Origin: Bacteroidales bacterium
GTDB lineage: Bacteria > Bacteroidota > Bacteroidia > Bacteroidales > UBA932
Direction of reading: 5' to 3'
DNA length: 64,000 bases
NCBI GenBank assembly: GCA_017428725.1
Contig: JAFRQH010000030.1
Location: 26,959 to 90,958, forward strand
The notes under the pieces are model-generated. The model was not told the origin of the DNA, ran no database searches, and saw only the letters and a list, made by a program, of their open reading frames with translations. Made by a program: the position numbers and the translations under genes. Shown one piece after another: positions 44,110-53,174 of this stretch. Position 1 is the first letter of the stretch. Each line of letters starts with the position of its first letter.

Positions 44110-46062
44110 TTACTGCCTGCGCTGCTGGCGCGCCTCGCGGAACGGGATCTCGAAGGCCTCGGTGAAGGCGCCGTTGTCCAGGTAGACCTTGAGCGTGGTG
44201 CTCTCCAGGGTCTCCTTGTCCGTCTTGAGCGGCAGGACCAGGCGCTGGCGGTCCTTGACCTTGGACAGGTCGACCACGACGGGCTTCCCGCCCTTGGGAT
44301 TCTGCCAGGTAAGCGTGCCCTTGATACCGGGCGTGAGCGGCTCGCGGAGCTGGATCACCGCCTGCGAAGGATCGTTGGAAGCCACGGAAGCCGGGAACAT
44401 CCACTTGGCCCAGGCCACTTCGGAGGCCTGGCGGGCCAGCTCGTCCTGGCGGGCTTCCTCCACGCCGTCCGTGAACACCCCGCTGCCCAGATACTCGAAG
44501 GCACCATAGTCCGGATGGCCGTCATTGACGGGCTGTCCGAAGAAATCGCGGCCGCCGTTGTTGGGCACGTACATACCCGTATTGATGCACGGGGAATCCG
44601 CCTGCAGCATATAGCCGCCCAGCGTGGCGAGGCCCTGGCCGCCCGTGCCGGGCGCCACGAACTTCGGATCAGCCACCAGGGCCTCCGGATCATCGGGCAG
44701 GCCGTTCTTCCACGGGCCGAAGTAGCAGTTGTGCAGGAAGACCGAGCCGGCGGGGATGTTCGCCTTCAGCTCCTCGTCGTACTTGCGCACGGCCGTGTCG
44801 CCGGACGTGAAGACGTTGCGGAAGCGACCCTGGCCGGCGGCGTAGAAGATGTTGTTGTAGAACTTGGCCCCCAACTCCTCCGGGGCGCGGGTCAGGAAAT
44901 AGTCGATGTCCGCCATCCCGTAGTCGATGTAGAAGACGTTGTTGTACACGAGGCTCTTGTCGCCCTCAATCGGGCCCTGCATCTGGACGAGATGGGTGTG
45001 GTCGTTCTCGGAGATGTTGTAGCGGGTCACGTTCTCGAAGATGTTGTACATCAGCAGCATGAATCCGAAATTGTTCTTCGAGTAGTTGTACTGGGCGATG
45101 CAGCGCTTGCAGTTGAAGTCGAAGTCATAGGCGAAGCCGTCGCCGTTGTGGAGGTTGCGGCCGGTGTCGTAGACTTCGTTGAACTGCATGATGGTCTCCT
45201 CGGTGTTCTGGATCCAGCAGGCGGCCACGTGCGGCCACCAGCCGTCGTCCCCGGGCAGGTTCGGATCCCCGGAGCGCATGCAGGAGCGGTGGATCTCGTT
45301 GTACTCGATCAGGCCGCGGTACGGGCCGTTGACGAAGATGCCGTCGCCGCCCAGGTTGTCCATATAGTTGCGCCGGAGGACCACGTTGTTGCGGGCGCCG
45401 CGGCAGACGATGCCGCACTTGTCCACGCGCTCGATCTTGTTGCCCTCGATCAGCACGTCATTGATGACCACGGGCTCGCGGGGGCCCGTGACACCCATCC
45501 CGGAAGCCATCCGTGCGGTCTGCACCAGGATGGCCGAGCTGCTGTATCCGACATACATCCCGTTGCCGCCGAGCTGGCCCCACACGTCGTGGATGTAGTT
45601 GTCCCGGATGACGAAATGGTCGGAATTGCCGGGCTTGCTGATCCGCACCACGATACCCTGGCGGCCGATGCCGATCTTGTAGGGCTCATAGGAGACGACC
45701 TCCATGCCGACGACCTCCCAATGGTCAACGTTCTCGAGCAGGATTCCCGCCCCTTCGGCAGCACCGAAGTTGATGACCGGACGCTCAGGTCCTCCGAAGG
45801 AGGAGAGCGTGATGGGCTTGCCTTCCACACCGGAGCCCTGGACCTTCAACTGGCCGTAGAAGGTCTTGCCGGATTCGAAGAGGACTTTGTCGCCGGGCTG
45901 GAAGACGAAGGAGTTGACCTTGTCAATGCTCTTCCAGGCATCCTTGACGGAGAGTCCGGAGGCGGCGTCGTTGCCGTCCGGAGAGACGAAATAGGTCTTG
46001 TCCTGCGCCCGGGCACAGAACAACAGGCTGACAAACAGCAAGCAGGTAATGATTCGCTTCAT
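44110..46062 (-). CDS. Secreted right-handed parallel beta-helix protein (polysaccharide-active, putative)
   Basis: 650 residues. Signal peptide MKRIITCLLFVSLLFCARAQ, then TYFVSPDGNDAASGLSVKDA, the usual opening of secreted parallel beta-helix proteins, with repeated coils such as VIRDNYIHDVWGQLGGNG, VLIEGNKIERVDKCGIV and VVLRRNYMDNLGGDGIFV. A small C-terminal beta domain (about 570-650) follows. Beta-helix proteins include pectate lyases and polygalacturonases; catalytic residues cannot be assigned. Its position directly after a rhamnogalacturonan acetylesterase gene (12 bases) suggests pectin as substrate (inference). Confidence 0.82.
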   Translation of the reverse strand: MKRIITCLLFVSLLFCARAQDKTYFVSPDGNDAASGLSVKDAWKSIDKVNSFVFQPGDKVLFESGKTFYGQLKVQGSGVEGKPITLSSFGGPERPVINFGAAEGAGILLENVDHWEVVGMEVVSYEPYKIGIGRQGIVVRISKPGNSDHFVIRDNYIHDVWGQLGGNGMYVGYSSSAILVQTARMASGMGVTGPREPVVINDVLIEGNKIERVDKCGIVCRGARNNVVLRRNYMDNLGGDGIFVNGPYRGLIEYNEIHRSCMRSGDPNLPGDDGWWPHVAACWIQNTEETIMQFNEVYDTGRNLHNGDGFAYDFDFNCKRCIAQYNYSKNNFGFMLLMYNIFENVTRYNISENDHTHLVQMQGPIEGDKSLVYNNVFYIDYGMADIDYFLTRAPEELGAKFYNNIFYAAGQGRFRNVFTSGDTAVRKYDEELKANIPAGSVFLHNCYFGPWKNGLPDDPEALVADPKFVAPGTGGQGLATLGGYMLQADSPCINTGMYVPNNGGRDFFGQPVNDGHPDYGAFEYLGSGVFTDGVEEARQDELARQASEVAWAKWMFPASVASNDPSQAVIQLREPLTPGIKGTLTWQNPKGGKPVVVDLSKVKDRQRLVLPLKTDKETLESTTLKVYLDNGAFTEAFEIPFREARQQRRQ

Positions 46063-46074
46063 ATGGTGGTTTGG

Positions 46075-47451
46075 TTAAAGTGGTCCGAATTGGGTCTGCC
46101 CGTTCGCGGGGGCGGGTGCCGGGCGCTGCGGGGCGCGACGCGGCTCGACCGGGCAGGTGAAATCCTTCAGGGCCGGCTTCGGAGCGGCGGGGTCGAAGCG
46201 CGGGGTCCCGGGCAGCAGGTATTCCTGCAGGCCGAGACCGGCGTCGCGCAGGCCCTGGGCGATGACGAGCGAGAACAGGTAAGCGCCGTAGTTGTCGGTG
46301 TGCGTGCCGTCGGAATAAGCAGCCAGCGCATCCTGGCCGAGCGCCGCGACGATCTGCCGGCTGGCGCCCCACAGGTCGATGTAGGCGCACTCGCCCAGCT
46401 CCGCACCGCGCCGCGCGTTGATGCCGTAGGGGGTCATCAGCTCCGTGGAAGTGGCGGTCCTGCGGTCGATCTTGGTCATCGGGGAGACGATCACCGGGAT
46501 CATCCCGTGGCGCTTGGCCTCCAGGGCCATCGTGGCCAGCCCCCAGACATAGTCCTTCTCAGGGTCGGCGTGGGTCCGCACCCAGTCTCCGGCGTGGTCG
46601 TTCTCGTCCCACATCGGGTCGTGGCCCCGGGATTTCTCGTCGTTGGTGCCGAGCTGGATCAGCAGGTAGTCGCCGGGCTTGGCACTCTCCATGATCTTGT
46701 CCCAGCGGCGTCCGAAGCGGAAACCCTTGATGGTCATCCCGCTCTCGGCATGGTTCGCCACCACCACGCGGCCGTCGAACCAGCGGGGCAGATACTGCCC
46801 CCAGGTGCCGCCGCCGGCCTGGTCCGTGACCGTGGAGTCGCCGATGATGAACACGCTCACGACATCCTCCGCGGCCGGCTCGACCTGCACGGCGCAGACG
46901 GCCGGGGCGCTGTCGTGGAACTGCAGGGTCAGCTTGTCATCCCAGGTGTATGTCTTGACCACGCCCGTCTGGTAGTCCAGCTCGCGGGAGTTGAGCTTGA
47001 TCGCGTTGCCCTTGGACAGCTGCGGGGTGCGGATGTTGACGTTGAAGGAGACGGTCTTGATCTCGCCCTTGGCCGTCGCACAGCTCTCCACCATCAGCCG
47101 GCGGATCTCCGACTTGACCGTGGTGCAGGACGTGCCTTCCGGGTCCCCCAGGGTGAGGGTTACCTTATAGTTGCCCTCCGGGAGCTTGACCGAGAAACGG
47201 AAAGGCTCCTGGGAGGTGACGAAGTCGCGCGTCAGGGCGTCGCCCTTCCTGCGGACCACCTCGGTAGGGGTGTACCCCGGCTCAAAGCCGAAACCGAGGG
47301 CATCGGAATAGAGCGTCGCGGCACTCACGGCGGTATACCCGTCGGCTGCTACGGCGGAGCCAAAATCGAAACGGCAGACCTCCTGCGCCTGCATCAGCGT
47401 GGCGGACAGAAAACAGGCCGCCACGACACTCACGAACTTCATTCTCTTCAT
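46075..47451 (-). CDS. Rhamnogalacturonan acetylesterase (SGNH, CE12-like) with N-terminal beta domain
   Basis: 458 residues. Signal peptide ending LMQAQ; residues about 20-205 form a beta-sandwich (galactose-binding-like: VCRFDFGSAVAADGYTAVSA); residues about 205-430 are an SGNH esterase with VFIIGDSTVTDQAGGGTWGQ (nucleophile Ser), NHAESGMTIKGF, LIQLGTNDEKS and SDGTHTDNYG (catalytic Asp and His). These motifs match esterases that deacetylate rhamnogalacturonan-I in pectin. The C-terminal 30 residues are Pro/Ala-rich. It begins 4 bases after the LolD-like gene and is presumably transcribed with it. Confidence 0.88.
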   Translation of the reverse strand: MKRMKFVSVVAACFLSATLMQAQEVCRFDFGSAVAADGYTAVSAATLYSDALGFGFEPGYTPTEVVRRKGDALTRDFVTSQEPFRFSVKLPEGNYKVTLTLGDPEGTSCTTVKSEIRRLMVESCATAKGEIKTVSFNVNIRTPQLSKGNAIKLNSRELDYQTGVVKTYTWDDKLTLQFHDSAPAVCAVQVEPAAEDVVSVFIIGDSTVTDQAGGGTWGQYLPRWFDGRVVVANHAESGMTIKGFRFGRRWDKIMESAKPGDYLLIQLGTNDEKSRGHDPMWDENDHAGDWVRTHADPEKDYVWGLATMALEAKRHGMIPVIVSPMTKIDRRTATSTELMTPYGINARRGAELGECAYIDLWGASRQIVAALGQDALAAYSDGTHTDNYGAYLFSLVIAQGLRDAGLGLQEYLLPGTPRFDPAAPKPALKDFTCPVEPRRAPQRPAPAPANGQTQFGPL

Positions 47452-47455
47452 ATTC

Positions 47456-48109
<654 letters not shown>

Positions 48110-48128
48110 AGGTCATTTGCTCTCCATC

Positions 48129-48136
48129 CAAAGATA
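48129..48136 (-). promoter_or_regulatory. -7 box of the LolD-esterase-beta-helix unit
   Basis: TATCTTTG read leftward, 19 bases before the LolD-like ATG. Confidence 0.6.
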
Positions 48137-48158
48137 TGAAATATTCGTGAGATTTCAC

Positions 48159-48166
48159 TAACTTTG
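48159..48166 (+). promoter_or_regulatory. -7 box of the tRNA-Pro gene
   Basis: TAACTTTG ending 9 bases before the mature tRNA 5' end. Confidence 0.6.
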
Positions 48167-48175
48167 CCGCCACAT

Positions 48176-48249
48176 CGGGGTGTGGCGCAGTTGGCTAGCG
48201 CATCTGGTTTGGGACCAGAGGGTCGAAAGTTCGAGTCTTTTCACCCCGA
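48176..48249 (+). tRNA. tRNA-Pro (anticodon TGG)
   Basis: A complete 74-base cloverleaf: acceptor stem CGGGGTG/CACCCCG, D stem GCGC/GCGC, anticodon stem TCTGG/CCAGA with loop TTTGGGA (anticodon TGG at 48210-48212), T stem GAAAG/CTTTT closed by one G-T pair, T loop TTCGAGT, discriminator A. The CCA end is not encoded (ACCG follows). Confidence 0.96.
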
Positions 48250-48259
48250 CCGGCGCATA

Positions 48260-48302
48260 CGGAAGCGAGCCCCTGTCCGCAATGGACAGGGGCTCGCTTC
48301 CG
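48260..48302. terminator. 19-bp perfect hairpin after tRNA-Pro
   Basis: Inverted repeat 48260-48278 and 48284-48302 with loop GCAAT, very GC-rich. It begins 10 bases after the tRNA. No T-run follows on either side, so it may act as a processing or transcript-stabilising hairpin rather than a classical terminator. Confidence 0.65.
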
Positions 48303-48322
48303 CTCAAGACCCGGGCGGGCGG

Positions 48323-48973
48323 CTAGCCGACGACCCAGACGAGCACGTGGCGGTCGAAGGTGATGTACTGCAGGGAGAGCTCCTCCTCGTAACCGTCCTT
48401 GTCCGTGAACGTGGCTTCCAGCTCCCCTTCGCCACGCAGGCGGAAATCCTCGATCTCGATCTGCTCGGCGAAATCCACCTTGTACTGGGACATCTTCTTG
48501 TAGACAGCCTCCTTGGCGCACCAGTAGATGGCCAGCTGCTCGTTGCGCTGGTCCTCGTCGATCTCCTCGACTTCCTCGATCTCGTCCTCGGAGAGGGCCT
48601 TCTTCTTGACGGCCGAGAAATCGCGGTCGAGCGATTCGCAGTCGATGCCCACCTCGTCCGTGGGGTTGAGGATGACGGCGACATAGCGGGTGGTGTGCGT
48701 AATGCTGATATTCATCGCGGAGTTCTCGATGTACGGCTTGCCGTTGTCGTGGTGGCTCAGGTACACCTTCTCCTCGAAAAGCGCATCCAGAAGGGCGCGG
48801 ACGGCCAGCTTCTGCTTGCGAAGGGATTCACTTTTTATGTATGAGATTTCCTCCAGTTCGTCGGAGGGGATGGATGTGAGTGCGCGAAGTTCTTCTTCGG
48901 TCTCCGTGATCTGCCAGACTCCCACCCGCGAGTGGTAGTCGTCATCCAGATCTTTGATAAGATATAACGCCAT
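48323..48973 (-). CDS. 4'-phosphopantetheinyl transferase superfamily protein
   Basis: 216 residues from ATG 48973 (MALYLIKDLDDDYHSRVGVW); the frame extends upstream across the promoter. Signature motifs are EVGIDCESLDRDFSAVKKK (the Mg-binding VGIDxE) and IYWCAKEAVYKKMSQ (W/F-x-x-K-E-A-x-x-K). Transfers phosphopantetheine from CoA to a Ser of a carrier protein; the length fits the Sfp-like class rather than AcpS. No carrier protein gene is nearby. Confidence 0.9.
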   Translation of the reverse strand: MALYLIKDLDDDYHSRVGVWQITETEEELRALTSIPSDELEEISYIKSESLRKQKLAVRALLDALFEEKVYLSHHDNGKPYIENSAMNISITHTTRYVAVILNPTDEVGIDCESLDRDFSAVKKKALSEDEIEEVEEIDEDQRNEQLAIYWCAKEAVYKKMSQYKVDFAEQIEIEDFRLRGEGELEATFTDKDGYEEELSLQYITFDRHVLVWVVG

Positions 48974-48992
48974 AAATGATTTTAAAACGTCG

Positions 48993-49000
48993 CAAAGATA
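48993..49000 (-). promoter_or_regulatory. -7 box of the PPTase gene
   Basis: TATCTTTG read leftward, 19 bases before the ATG; back-to-back with the mdh box only 11 bases away. Confidence 0.6.
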
Positions 49001-49011
49001 ATGATTTTTTG

Positions 49012-49019
49012 TATATTTG
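49012..49019 (+). promoter_or_regulatory. -7 box of mdh
   Basis: TATATTTG, 37 bases before the mdh ATG. Confidence 0.6.
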
Positions 49020-49056
49020 CGCGATTTTTTGAGTGACGACAAATTAACTATTCAAT

Positions 49057-50043
49057 ATGGACTACCTTTCCAACGATAAACTGGTCATTGTCGGTGCCGC
49101 CGGTATGATTGGCTCCAACATGGCTCAGACAGCCTTGATGCTCAAGCTTACACCCAACATCTGCCTCCACGACGTCTACGAACCGGGCCTGCTCGGTGTC
49201 GTCGCCGAGATGGACCACTGCGCATTCGAGGGTGCCAACATCACCTGCACGACCGATCCCGCCGTCGCCTTCAAGGACGCCAAATACATCATCACCTCCG
49301 GAGGTTTCCCCCGTAAGGAAGGTATGACCCGTGAGGACCTTCTCAAGGGCAACTGCCAGATTGCCGCGGAGTTCGGCAAGCAGGTCCGGATGCACTGCCC
49401 GGATGTCAAGCACATCGTCGTCATCTCCAACCCTGCCGACCTGACCGGTCTGGTGGTCCTGCTCCACTCCGGCGTCAAGCCCGAGTGCGTGACCACGCTC
49501 GCCGCCCTCGACTCCACCCGTCTCCAGGAGGCGCTTGCCCGGGAGTACGGCGTGCAGCAGAGCAAAGTGACCGGTGCCTACACCTATGGCGGCCACGGTG
49601 AGGTGATGGCCATCTTCGCCTCCAAGGCTTTCATCGACGGCACTCCGATTTCGGAGAGGCCGCTGTCCGCCGAGCGCTGGGCCGAGATCAAGCACCAGAC
49701 GGTCCACGGCGGTTCCAACATCATCCACCTGCGTGGCCGCAGCTCCTTCCAGAGCCCTTCGTACAACGCCGTCAAGATGATCGAGGCCGCGATGGGCGGT
49801 GATCCGTTCACCTGGCCCGCCGGCTGCTATGTCAACAATGCCGAGTACCAGCACGTGATGATGGCTATGCCGTCCGTGATCGACGGCAACGGTGTCCATT
49901 TCTGCGCTCCCGCCGGCACCAAGGAGGAGCTTGCCGACCTGCACGCTTCGTATGAGCACCTCTGCGAGATGCGCAACGAGATCGTCGAGCTCGGCATCAT
50001 CCCGCCGGTGTCCGAATGGAACCGGAGCAATCCGAATCTGTAA
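49057..50043 (+). CDS. mdh: Malate dehydrogenase
   Basis: 328 residues. NAD-binding loop VIVGAAGMIGSNMAQTAL, then ITSGGFPRKEGMTREDLLKG (substrate-loop arginines), VISNPADLTG and GAYTYGGHGEVMAIF with the catalytic His. Interconverts malate and oxaloacetate in the reductive TCA branch used by fermentative Bacteroidota. Codon choice is somewhat less GC-rich than in the neighbours, as expected for a highly expressed gene. Confidence 0.93.
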   Translation: MDYLSNDKLVIVGAAGMIGSNMAQTALMLKLTPNICLHDVYEPGLLGVVAEMDHCAFEGANITCTTDPAVAFKDAKYIITSGGFPRKEGMTREDLLKGNCQIAAEFGKQVRMHCPDVKHIVVISNPADLTGLVVLLHSGVKPECVTTLAALDSTRLQEALAREYGVQQSKVTGAYTYGGHGEVMAIFASKAFIDGTPISERPLSAERWAEIKHQTVHGGSNIIHLRGRSSFQSPSYNAVKMIEAAMGGDPFTWPAGCYVNNAEYQHVMMAMPSVIDGNGVHFCAPAGTKEELADLHASYEHLCEMRNEIVELGIIPPVSEWNRSNPNL

Positions 50044-50061
50044 AAGAATCAGTTAAGTCCG

Positions 50062-51300
50062 TCAGCGCGGACGCAGCCAAGACTCCGGATTTTCCGGAGT
50101 CTTTTCTTTCCATACCTCGAAGTGCAGCTGGGTCTGGCCGTCGATGGTATCCACCTGGCCCAGGACCTGGCCGGTCTTGACTTTGTCTCCGGCCTTGACG
50201 CTGACCGGGCCGAGCTTGCAATAGAAAGTGAAATAGGTCCCGTGCTGGACCAGGATGCAGCGACCGTAGCCCGGCATCACGATGATGCGCTTCACCTCCC
50301 CGTCATAGATGGCGGAGACGGACGCGCCCTTGGACAGTCCGATGTTGACGCCGTTGTTGGCCGGCATCACGAGGGTGGTATAGACAGGATGGTTGTGCTT
50401 GCCGAAACGCTCCACCACCGGGCCGTCGGCAGGCCACGGGAGCTTGCCCTTGTTGGCGGCGAACTCGCCGGCGAGCTTGTAGTCCACCGGCGCGGTCTCC
50501 TTGGTCTTGGTGGAGGCCGTCTGCTTACCGGTATTCTTGTTCTTGGCAGCGGCCTCCTGCTTGCGCGCCTCTTCGATCGCCTGGGCGATGAGGCGCTGGA
50601 TCTCCCGGTTGAGCGCCTCGACCTGGCGGCGCTTGGTGTCCAGCTGCCGCTGGTAGAGGTTCTTGTCCTTGCGGAGACTGGCCACGAGCCGGTCTGAGCG
50701 CAGCTCCTCCTGCCTCAACCCCTGCAACTCCTGTTCGTGGGCCGCCTTGACGGCCTCAGCCTCCTGCCTGAGGGTGTCAAGGTGCTGCAGCTCCGTCTCC
50801 AAGTCTGCGCGCAGCTCCTTGAGCCGGCGGGCCTGGGAATTCATCTGGCCGGAAAGGTCCCGCAGATAGGCATAGCGGCGGGAGGCCTGGCCCAGGTCCT
50901 TGCTGGAGAGCAGGTAGGTATACCAGAGCCGGGCGTCGCGGTTCTTGTAAGCATTGCGGACCAGGCGGTGATAGTACTGCTCCATCGTCCCGATGCGCTC
51001 CCGGAGGCGGTCCGCCTCGGCCTGACGGATACGGATGGTGTCGTCGATCCGCCGGATCTCGGCCGCGCTCTCCTCCACGAGGCTGCGGCGCGAGCTGATC
51101 TGCCGGCGCACGAGGGTCAGTTCGTTGAGGGCGTTGGAGCTCTTGGAGGCATTCTCCTTGATCTGCTGCTCCAGCTGGGCGATCTCCTTCTGCAGGGCGG
51201 CGCGGCGCGACTCCTGGGCGCGCGTGTCCTGCGCGCGCAGAGCCGGGGCGCCGCACAGCAGGACGGCCGCGGCCGCCAGTATGGCCAGCCGCCGCATCAT
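50062..51300 (-). CDS. EnvC-like murein hydrolase activator (degenerate LytM domain)
   Basis: 412 residues. Signal peptide ending ALRAQ, a long coiled coil (about 25-260, for example LRRMGT-free stretches of Glu/Arg/Leu heptads), a Lys/Thr-rich linker, and a C-terminal LytM domain. The zinc ligands are not conserved: the HxxxD position reads NNGVNIGLS, and only LHFEV remains of the second motif. This is the pattern of EnvC-type proteins that activate amidases at division rather than cutting murein themselves. It overlaps the upstream TPR gene by 4 bases; its 3' end contains the mdh terminator. Confidence 0.88.
   Translation of the reverse strand: MMRRLAILAAAAVLLCGAPALRAQDTRAQESRRAALQKEIAQLEQQIKENASKSSNALNELTLVRRQISSRRSLVEESAAEIRRIDDTIRIRQAEADRLRERIGTMEQYYHRLVRNAYKNRDARLWYTYLLSSKDLGQASRRYAYLRDLSGQMNSQARRLKELRADLETELQHLDTLRQEAEAVKAAHEQELQGLRQEELRSDRLVASLRKDKNLYQRQLDTKRRQVEALNREIQRLIAQAIEEARKQEAAAKNKNTGKQTASTKTKETAPVDYKLAGEFAANKGKLPWPADGPVVERFGKHNHPVYTTLVMPANNGVNIGLSKGASVSAIYDGEVKRIIVMPGYGRCILVQHGTYFTFYCKLGPVSVKAGDKVKTGQVLGQVDTIDGQTQLHFEVWKEKTPENPESWLRPR
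50079..50103 (+). terminator. Terminator of mdh, embedded in the convergent gene's 3' end
   Basis: Inverted repeat 50079-50089 and 50093-50103 with a TTT loop, followed by TTCTTTCC. It codes for the last residues (near NPESWL) of the EnvC-like protein on the other strand. Confidence 0.8.
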
Positions 51301-52538
51301 TTCTTCTGCTCCGCGAGATTCTTGTAATAGAGGGCCAGGTCTTTCTCTCCCAGCGCCTCGAGGACCTTGGAGTAGTGCTCGAGGATCGTGGCGCTGTCCT
51401 TGCCGCCGTAGAGCATCGCGTGCTTGAAGTACGGCTTCGCCTCCTTGGGTTTCTTGAGCAGGTAGAGCAGCCAGCCGAGCGTGTCGAGGTAGGTGGCATT
51501 GTCGGGCTCCAGCTCCACGGTCCGGCGGCTCATCTTGAGCGCCTTGCGCAGGGACTTGCCCTCCAGGGACAGATAGTAGGCGTAGTTGTTGAGGACGGAA
51601 GTCCGGTCGGGATCGGCCTTGAGCGCTTCCTCGTAGGTCTCATAGGCCTTCTTCTTGTCCTGCATCTGCTGGTAGTAGACGTCTCCTGCTATCGAGAGGG
51701 CCTCCCCCAGGTGATCCTTGTTGCCCTCGGCGCGGGCCAGCTCGGCCATCCGGCCGCACTGGTCCAGCACGGCCTGCCAGTCCTGCTTGATGTAGCACAT
51801 CCGGAGCTTGAGCAGCTGGATGGCATAGTCCTCGGGGTGCATCTCCAGGTCCAGGTCGACCAGGCGGTTGATCGTGTCCCCCCAGACCCAGTAGAAGGGC
51901 GAGTCGATGTTGTCCATCATCACCGTGAGGTAGTTGCTCTTGATCTCGGGACGCACCGCATCGTTGAGGATGAACTCCTCCAGGCCTGCGAAGAAGGCGA
52001 CGAAGTTGCCCATCCGGCGGAGCAGCTCGGTCCGGCCCAGCTGCGCGGGAGCATACTCCGGGTCCAGCTCGAGGGCCTGGGCATAGTAGCGGAGGGCCAC
52101 GGAATCCTGGCGGGCGACCACCTTGGAGTCGGCCACCATCGTGAGGGTATTGGCGTTGTTGTAGAGGCCCGGGGCCATCTTGACCAGTTTCTCGAGGTAC
52201 TCCCCGGCGCGGGCCTGGTTGTGGCGCGCGTCATAGAGCGAGGCCAGGGCGTAGATATACCAGGTGTTGGCCGAGTCCAGCTGCGAGGCGGCGAGGAGGT
52301 GCTCCTCGGCGGCGTCCAGTTCGCGGAGGGCCATCTCGCAGAGGCCCAGATAGTAGTTGACGGCGTCGTCGGAGGCGTCCTGTGCGTGCAGCTGGACGAG
52401 CAGTTCCTTCGCCTGGGCATAGTGTCCCTCGGCATATTCGGCCGTGGCGGTAAGGAAAAGGTCCGTGCCGCCGGACACCTGCGCACGGAGGGCGCAGCAC
52501 AGCAGCAACAGGACCAGGCAGAGGACGGACTTACGCAT
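51297..52538 (-). CDS. Secreted tetratricopeptide-repeat protein
   Basis: 413 residues from ATG 52538 (a GTG three codons upstream is also possible). Signal peptide MRKSVLCLVLLLLCCALRAQ is followed by multiple TPR pairs, for example NYYLGLCEMALRELDAAEEH, SVALRYYAQALELDPEYAPA and KKAYETYEEALKADPDRTSV. It probably acts as a periplasmic scaffold. Gene order with the EnvC-like protein (4-base overlap) points to a cell-envelope or division role (inference). Confidence 0.88.
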   Translation of the reverse strand: MRKSVLCLVLLLLCCALRAQVSGGTDLFLTATAEYAEGHYAQAKELLVQLHAQDASDDAVNYYLGLCEMALRELDAAEEHLLAASQLDSANTWYIYALASLYDARHNQARAGEYLEKLVKMAPGLYNNANTLTMVADSKVVARQDSVALRYYAQALELDPEYAPAQLGRTELLRRMGNFVAFFAGLEEFILNDAVRPEIKSNYLTVMMDNIDSPFYWVWGDTINRLVDLDLEMHPEDYAIQLLKLRMCYIKQDWQAVLDQCGRMAELARAEGNKDHLGEALSIAGDVYYQQMQDKKKAYETYEEALKADPDRTSVLNNYAYYLSLEGKSLRKALKMSRRTVELEPDNATYLDTLGWLLYLLKKPKEAKPYFKHAMLYGGKDSATILEHYSKVLEALGEKDLALYYKNLAEQKK

Positions 52539-52546
52539 AGTGGACA

Positions 52547-52554
52547 CAAAATTA
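52547..52554 (-). promoter_or_regulatory. -7 box of the TPR-EnvC unit
   Basis: TAATTTTG read leftward, 8 bases before the ATG; practically leaderless. Confidence 0.5.
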
Positions 52555-52556
52555 TG

Positions 52557-52564
52557 TATTTTTG
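52557..52564 (+). promoter_or_regulatory. -7 box of the sigma-factor unit
   Basis: TATTTTTG, 48 bases before the sigma factor ATG and only 2 bases from the opposing box. Confidence 0.5.
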
Positions 52565-52612
52565 TGAGAAAAATTGGCTATTTTCGTGTGAAAATAATTT
52601 TCGGGCAGCAGG

Positions 52613-53173
52613 ATGCAACTTTTTGGGAACAAAAAGCATCTTAACTCTCGGGAAACAGAATGGATCGAAGGGGCGAAGCGCGGCGACCGCCGCAGCCAGA
52701 AAGCCATCTACGACCTCCTGTCCGCCAAGATGTTCGCAGTATGCCTGCGGTATATGGGCGAGCGGGAAGCCGCCGAGGACATCCTCCAGGATGGTTTCGT
52801 GACCCTCTTCTCCAAACTGGACAGCTATTCGGGAGAAGGCTCTTTCGAAGGCTGGGCCCGCAAGATCTTTGTGAACACTGCTCTGATGAGCCTCCGCAAG
52901 AAGGACGCGCTCAAGAATTCAGAGGACGTGGACGCTGCCTGGAACATCACCAGCGACGACCCTTCCGCCATCCAGCGGATCGGATACAACGACCTCCTGA
53001 AGATGATCGCTTCCCTCCCGCCCGGCTTCCGCACGGTCTTCAACATGTATGTGATCGAAGGGTACTCACACAAGGAGATCGCCGAGGAGCTCGGCATTTC
53101 GGAGACGACATCCCGTTCGCAGCTCCAGCGAGCCCGCGTACTGTTGCAGTCAAAGATCAAAGAAAGGTATTAA
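52613..53173 (+). CDS. ECF-type RNA polymerase sigma factor
   Basis: 186 residues. Region 2: KAIYDLLSAKMFAVCLRYMG and AAEDILQDGFVTLFSKLDSY with RKIFVNTALMSLRKK; region 4: LPPGFRTVFNMYVIEGYSHK and IAEELGISETTSRSQLQRAR as the DNA-reading helix-turn-helix. No regions 1 or 3. Directs RNA polymerase to a stress- or envelope-type regulon. The partner gene begins one base after the stop and is its likely regulator. Confidence 0.92.
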   Translation: MQLFGNKKHLNSRETEWIEGAKRGDRRSQKAIYDLLSAKMFAVCLRYMGEREAAEDILQDGFVTLFSKLDSYSGEGSFEGWARKIFVNTALMSLRKKDALKNSEDVDAAWNITSDDPSAIQRIGYNDLLKMIASLPPGFRTVFNMYVIEGYSHKEIAEELGISETTSRSQLQRARVLLQSKIKERY

Positions 53174-53174
53174 G

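Noticed and set aside
50062..51300. Active M23 endopeptidase
   Set aside because: The HxxxD zinc ligands are replaced (NNGVNIGLS), so this is an EnvC-type activator rather than an enzyme.
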